Assembly: GCA_003118195.1 (NCBI GenBank)
Contig: BEXV01000119.1
Location: forward strand, 145,256 to 209,255
DNA: 64,000 nucleotides
Origin: Hemicentrotus pulcherrimus
Lineage: Eukaryota > Echinodermata > Echinoidea > Camarodonta > Strongylocentrotidae
Reading direction: 5' to 3'
The translations under genes were made by a program, and so were the position numbers. Positions within the stretch are counted from its first letter, which is position 1; each line of letters opens with the position of its first letter. The notes below the pieces were generated by a model. The model was not told the DNA's origin. It saw only the letters and a list, made by a program, of their open reading frames with translations, and made no database searches. This document shows positions 58,641 through 64,000 of the stretch, piece after piece.

Positions 58641-58842
58641 ACATACAAATAGGAATTGGTGGTACAAGAGGTATTTCTGTAAAGTCTTTAGTTGTTGAAT
58701 ATGTTATTTAATACACATCAAGCTCTTTGATTTCAAGATTATTGGTAAACCAATTTCAAGAGGTAAGTTTTGTTGATTAGGCGTATATAGAGATATTACA
58801 AGGATAAGATGTGATAATATGACTGTTTAATTTTGATTTCAG

Positions 58843-59627
58843 GGCGGTCCCCGTCTCCTAGGAGAAGAGCACCTATAAGCACTCGTGATGTATCCCCTCA
58901 GCGGTTTCCACCTTCCCACTCCCCTTCTAGCAGGAGGAGGGACAGGCATCGTGGTCCAGACTACGTTGAGTTCCATGACAGGGACATGTATGACGAGCCT
59001 TCTTATGACGACCCGTTTGGACCTGAACGCTCTGGAAGTAGTCACCGTCGCCCATCACCAGGATGGAGGGAGCCCAGAGATTTACTTCAAGCTGGTCCTT
59101 CTCAGTCACGAGCATCAAGTAGCGAGCGGATGGACCCTGAGAGTGCCCAGTCTAGCCCACCTTCAAGGAAGCACACCGGTCGCAGATTACCCACAGTTCC
59201 AGGTGAAAGCCGCGGCGGCGGCGGTGGTGGGGGTAGCGTCACACCTAGGCAGAGGCAACGTCCCACTGTACCACGCAGCAGAGACCACAGTCCTATGAGG
59301 CTACCACCACCACAGCATGGTGGACGTAACAGCGGAGGGGGTAGCAAGGGGGATGTCAGACTCCAAATGGATGAGAGACCTCCTCATTATGATGTAGTGA
59401 TGCGAACTCAAGAAGCGCCCCCTCCAGACCAACATGTAGACCCCCGTATGCCTAATGGCTTTAGACCAGGGGGTGTGGAAAAGGGGCGTGGTCATGGAAC
59501 GCAGGGACATAGCCCCCGTAGGACACCGCAGGGTGTACCTAGAGGACCTGGTCGTAAACATGTGACCGATAATGGACAAGGTGGCACCGGTGGGTACTCC
59601 GATACTGAGGAGGATGAGTGGGCGTGA
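58843..59627 (+). CDS. Cav2: Cav2 last coding exon: RIM-BP motif, PPxY and EEDEWA C-terminus
   Basis: This 785-nt coding exon (2 nt, then 261 codons including TGA at 59,625) starts RSPSPRRRAPISTRDVSPQR after acceptor ttttgatttcag. Visible motifs: GRRLPTVP (59,178-59,201), like the RxLPxxP sites by which Cav2 tails bind the SH3 domains of RIM-binding proteins; a seven-Gly run (59,212-59,235); PPHY (59,379-59,390), a PPxY WW-domain ligand; and the final GYSDTEEDEWA. Known Cav2 tails end in an acidic-x-W-C motif that binds active-zone PDZ domains. Here the acidic residues and Trp are kept but Cys is replaced by Ala. The product is mostly disordered, with many SP sites. Confidence 0.93.
59181..59201 (+). 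other. Putative RIM-BP SH3-binding motif (RRLPTVP)
   Basis: The codons read R-R-L-P-T-V-P. Cav2 channels are known to bind RIM-BP through RxLPxxP motifs in the distal tail, and this is the best match in the window. Confidence 0.6.
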
Positions 59628-62600
59628 TGTATATAGTCAATTCAATTCCTTCCACTTTTTTGACTTTTGAACATTTCAATCAAAGTATGTGACAGTGCTT
59701 CTCTTTTGAATTGCTAACTTGTGTAATTCTATATATTTGATTTATAACGTTGCAATGAATGACAGTGCCATGTAGTCTTGCAGATGAGGAGAGTTCTGAA
59801 TAGCAGTAAACTTAGCACTTTTCTTTGAGTATTGTTTTTAAAATATTGCATAGAATTTCAGAATACTTGATGTGCAAAGTACAGGTTTGGTAGATAATAC
59901 TAGCTTGTAAGCAAGCTGACAGAATATCTTATTCTAGATCTGAAACCAGTTCTTTGGTCTTTCCATTATGATTTATATGATCCCATATTGATAATTTTTG
60001 TCATATACATATACCAAATGTTTCATTTGAAAGTGTGTGATGGGGGTGCCGCCATCCACTCTATGTGGACTTAAATACCATTACCAATTTGTTCTTTTTC
60101 TTATACTCTCTCAAGGATGATCTAAACCATTTACCCAATATGCTAAATTCCTATGGAGCATGCATAAGACATATTGGTCAGATTGGGGTTTATGAAACAT
60201 ATATTAACCTGTGTGTCATATAGCTTATGCTTTTAGATCATATGCATTGAAACTTAAATCTCCCATGCAATGGAGCTTCAGTGCAATTAAATACGAGTAG
60301 CTTAAAAATCTTATATATAGATTTGTAACATACCCAGTAGATATTTGCGGTGATCTGTTTTCTCCACTTTCGGATGGTAATGGCAAATAAAATTCACACA
60401 AGCATGTAGCATATTATAGTTATATTAATATCATATATACTATTTACAGAAAATGAATGAATGTATTTAAAAGGGCCATAGGAGTATAGTAGCTGAAAAT
60501 GTAAATGAATTTTTCAGAGGTTAGTACGAATCTGATTATATTTATCATATGGGACAAATAAAATGGGCCTGCAATAATTATGTGGTATAATTATTTCACA
60601 GTGTAAAATACACATATGTAATGAAAGATTTGTTAGGGAATGCACATGATATATTGTACCCCTAGCTGCACAGATAAAGAACTCCTGAACAATCACAATG
60701 CACTTTGAACAAAGTAATAACATATGAGTTTCTTCCACCATTCCCAAACAATTTCTCTTTTATTAGCGATCCTATCAGCATCATATTATGTTGTCATATC
60801 ATAATTCCTCTGTCCAATGTTTTGGAGAGATTATAATAAGTGTAAGAATCTCCCATGGTAAATACTTAAGTTGTTTCCTTTATACTTGCTGAATAAGTAA
60901 TAATTGAGTTTTAAATGTGTTTTTTATCAATATTATTTCTTTGATATATGCTTAATGTAAGCATTTAAGTGCCATTAGTTTGCTGTTGGTATGTCTGTTA
61001 TTATTTTGCAATGGTTCAAGCCATAAAGCAGGGTCTGCCATGCGTTCTACCAAGGAACCATATTATTGTTAAAACAATTATATTTCTTCCTTGCTTTTCA
61101 TGTACAGTTTGTTAATGAAAAGTTGACTTTCTTTGTAGAACAATGTACATGAATATGATGTAGCGCATTAAGAACGCATCATTGTTTTATCAATCTATTG
61201 TACAGATATATTTATTATGCCTATCTACAGTATCATGTTATAACATGGTCGTTGTGAATATATTATATATAAATATATATATAATATACATATACTTATA
61301 TACATGAATTATTGCCATAGCAATTTTATAAAATATCTGAAGTTCTGTGTACTTTTTATTCCATGTTATGATATTGTTGCACAGTTGATAACAACAGAAG
61401 CTTTTCAGGATGTACTATACATAGCATCGTAACGCGTTCAGCACATTCCATAAGTAACAGAAACTATCAAAAATGTGCAATCGTCATTATTGTAGGAATC
61501 ATTATTTGATTTTTCAACTATAACCAGGATTAGAAGCATCCCATAAAGTGCATGCAAGCACGGCAATTGCTGAAAATAAACTAGAGCATGAAGTATACAT
61601 CCATAGTTTGGGTTGTGTGAACCAATATAAACTGGTTTATTGCAGTTTAGCCTAGCTCAAATTGCCACTGGGAGTGGTTTTCAACTGGGCATGTATAGTT
61701 GGAGCCTTCCCCCACCCAATCAAGTAATTGTCATGTATCCGTAGTATAGAATGTAACCATAAAGTAGCGGTCTAGTAACAAACTCTAACCAGTTTTATAT
61801 TGGTTATGACGTGAAGTCGGTTTTGCAACAATATTTTTTTGTTTGTCTCACTTTGCTCAGCAGTTTGATGTATGGTATCTATAACGATAAGCCATGTCAT
61901 AAAAGATGTTTCACAACTTTGAACAATAATCATGTTATCCCAAGTCTTTATCATCACAGCAAGTGAACCATTCAGTGATTGCGTGCAAATGTATACTCTC
62001 ATTAGGTAACAATGATATTGTAGTCAGTTACTCATGTATATATTGAATCATGTATAGGTGTGTGCAATTTTCAGTCTTTAACTTCATAGCGATCGAGAAA
62101 GAGAAGAGACGATAGATTCGTAGTTTTGGGATATTTTCAATTCTCAGTTTATCTGAATGATTTAAGTGCCTACATAATTGTAGAGCTTTATATGTTTTAT
62201 GTGGCTGGTAGGATAAAGGGGGGACGTGGGGTATCTCCCTCCCCCTTCTCTACCGGTCTCGGGTGCTTCATTATTTGCCATGGCAGGTTTTTTAAGCCAA
62301 CGTTGAGTATCGTATGCAGTAGATTTTCTGTTCTTCTTTGCAAGGGATTGTATCTTTCTATACATGCAATTCTGAGATCACCTCCCCTTTACTGATGTTC
62401 TTTTGTTTTTAGACCGACAAACCTGAGCAACATTGATTCAGAATTATTTCTGAGTTGTCTAGTGTGGATTTGGAAAGGGATGGATTTTATTACCAGTAAA
62501 GGGTCTCAGTTTTACCCTGCTACGTATTTGTCATTGTGTACCTCAGATAGTATCAATTCTTGTTAATTTTTTACTTGTTATTCAGGTCATTTTACTCTCA

Positions 62601-64000
62601 ATGTATATGCTTCTTTTGTGTACAATGTGGCCCACTGTAGAAAAGTATATGGGAACAAGTCACAAAAGAGAAGTTGTAACAATGGAATTACTAATTAGTC
62701 TCATATTTACGACCCATGTCACATCCTACATATCTTTTTGACTTCACAACTGAGAGCTTTGAATTGACAAGTTATAACCTAATTTGAGCAATTTTTTCGA
62801 GAACAAATCTAACCAAATTTATCCTCTTTAAATTTGACTTTTAAAAGCAAAGTAAAATATGTACATAATGTCTGTTAGATAATGATGTATTCTTCCATAA
62901 TTATCTTAATATCTACTATAAAATGCATGGGCATATTGTTACCCAAAATATCAGTTTTTGAATGCTATTGTACTCACATGAAATACTTTTTATATAATCT
63001 GAATGATATTAGTGAAAAAAGCATATAAAAATGAGTATTTGTATGTCAAGTTATTTGTTTAATGTATTATGGAGTAATGTGCTATAATATTCCTCTTTAG
63101 TGCCATAAGTACACATTACATGCACTATGAGAGGTACCATTTTTTGTATGGAATGATCATAGTCAAGGCATTATGAGCTACTTCTAGATAGCGTTACCAG
63201 TCTTGATGAAACCATTCCAAGCACTCTGTATAATATCTGATCTGATCTGCATACCATCATTCCTATATAACTTATCGTGTACCTGGTAGTTTTCTTACCC
63301 AAACAAGTCTATACAAGACTTGTGGAATCATACATACAATAAGTAATGTTTGTTGTAGGGGTAGTCCACAACACTCCCCCACCCTCATTGTAATTTCCTC
63401 CACCCTCTCTGATCTTATTTAGCTTGGGCACATTTTCTACATGTATAGCAGATTCATGTGTCAACTTTTGTCAACATTTATCATTTTTTTGTTGATTTAC
63501 AAAGAAATATCAAGTCTAACTATGCAAAATACTGTTATGTTCTGCTGCTTTTAATGTAAACAAATTATTAGGTTGATGAGTTAGGTTTTCTTTTTTGATT
63601 TTTTAGAGTTCAAAGTAGTTATAATTTTTTACTATGCTTGAGTAGATAGGAATTTTTAAATGTGTTTTTTATTTTATTAATTCTGTACTGAAATTAACAC
63701 CCTATATGTCCAACAGGCACATGTACAGAAACGTTACTCTAGTAAATCAAATAAATACTCTTGTAAATCAGTTAATCAATTGCATAGTGTATACAATCAT
63801 AACCAGTTTTCGCTTTTTATCTTTCACTCTGTTACATTTCTTTCAAAACACTCAACAATTGTGTATTCCAATGTTTGGAGACGGTTGATTGGGTCAAGAA
63901 TGTGGTTTGGCACAGGAATGTGGAGGAGGAAAGCATCCAATGGTTGCCATGACAGCAGAGGATGTATTCTCACAGAAAATTTTGTACATAGATGTGGGCA
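59628..64000 (+). other. Probable long 3' UTR and downstream sequence
   Basis: No open frame or splice structure follows the TGA. AATAAA hexamers occur at 60,386, 60,557 and 61,575, with others later, so the true end is unresolved. An AT repeat lies at 61,255-61,302. AU-rich stretches and tgtacata/tgtaaata motifs are frequent, as expected for a long neuronal UTR. The tail end past about 62,000 may be intergenic. Confidence 0.5.
60386..60391 (+). promoter_or_regulatory. Candidate polyadenylation signal
   Basis: AATAAA is the first canonical hexamer after the stop codon, about 760 nt downstream. Confidence 0.35.

Larger units (their letters stand above)
54847..58842 (+). other. Intron before the last exon
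   Basis: The first 550 bp hold repeated ccacactgtgg palindromes. Downstream are a TTAACC-ended repeat at 56,183-56,265 and a short 17-bp tandem repeat at 57,571-57,608. G runs lie near 56,363 and 56,478, an AT repeat at 58,462-58,484, and an ATA/gcgct SINE-tail fragment at 58,590-58,640. No exon is supported. Confidence 0.65.
2066..59627 (+). other. Cav2: Cav2-type calcium channel alpha-1 gene, 3' portion (gene span)
   Basis: This span holds about 22 exons whose splice phases join into one open frame from the IVS4 voltage sensor to a TGA at 59,625. The encoded protein is the pore subunit of a presynaptic-type high-voltage-activated calcium channel. Cav2 rather than Cav1 or Cav3 is indicated by [14 protein letters not shown], by the WPHLS pre-IQ segment and by TVGKIYAALLI. 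The glutamate in TGEAWQ is the domain IV member of the EEEE filter. Intron sizes run from about 110 bp to about 10 kb. The 5' part of the gene is outside the window. Exon edges come from AG/GT consensus plus phase continuity. The membrane part and IQ region are secure; some C-tail exons are tentative. Confidence 0.93.

Noticed and set aside
58741..58765. Possible small exon before the last exon, with donor gtaagt
   Set aside because: In the required phase it contains a TAA, and the direct join 54,846 to 58,843 already restores the frame.
1..64000. CRISPR arrays, operons, ribosome binding sites or bacterial mobile elements
   Set aside because: The window is spliced animal DNA. Repeats are microsatellites, SINEs and inverted-repeat elements, with no spacer-repeat structure.

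Overview
The window is one strand of a large, intron-rich animal gene. Exons are near 50% GC and sit in AT-rich introns. On the + strand, a chain of phase-compatible exons from about 2,066 to 59,627 encodes the C-terminal third of a voltage-gated calcium channel alpha-1 subunit. The family is Cav2 (P/Q-, N-, R-type lineage). The diagnostic stretches are the IVS4 arginine ladder, the domain IV filter TGEAWQ, the IVS6 core [31 protein letters not shown] and TVGKIYAALLI. Domains I-III and IVS1-S3 lie upstream of the window. A marine invertebrate deuterostome, most likely an echinoderm, is suggested by the tRNA-derived SINEs, the frequent TACATGTA and ACCGGT motifs, the short TTAACCC-ended repeats and the single-Cav2 architecture. 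The species cannot be fixed from sequence alone.

Layout. 1-2,065: upstream intron. 2,066-9,344: IVS4 to IVS6, including two alternative 92-nt exons (4,381 and 5,227) for the S5-to-pore turret. 9,217-13,137: EF-hand, pre-IQ and IQ regions. 16,610-23,517: proximal C-tail, with a possible cassette exon, two similar exons encoding an LFxGxFGxR module, and candidate early terminal exons. 23,518-33,656: a 10-kb intron with foldback and inverted-repeat elements. 33,657-51,414: distal C-tail exons, including an 8-residue microexon, a Glu-rich exon and a 1.1-kb Arg/Ser/Pro-rich exon. 54,768-59,627: last two exons, carrying a RIM-BP-type proline motif, a PPxY motif and the C-terminus EEDEWA. 59,628-64,000: probable long 3' UTR.

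The exons build the voltage sensor, pore and gate of repeat IV, then the calmodulin-binding regulatory unit, then a disordered tail of roughly 1,000 residues. That tail would tether the channel to presynaptic active-zone proteins. The novelty lies mainly in transcript diversity. The strongest candidates are mutually exclusive turret exons, a duplicated C-tail exon pair, a 74-bp tandem array that ends in a terminal-exon splice acceptor, and an exon whose donor is repeated four times. Exon boundaries were inferred by eye from splice consensus and phase. No second gene was found on either strand.
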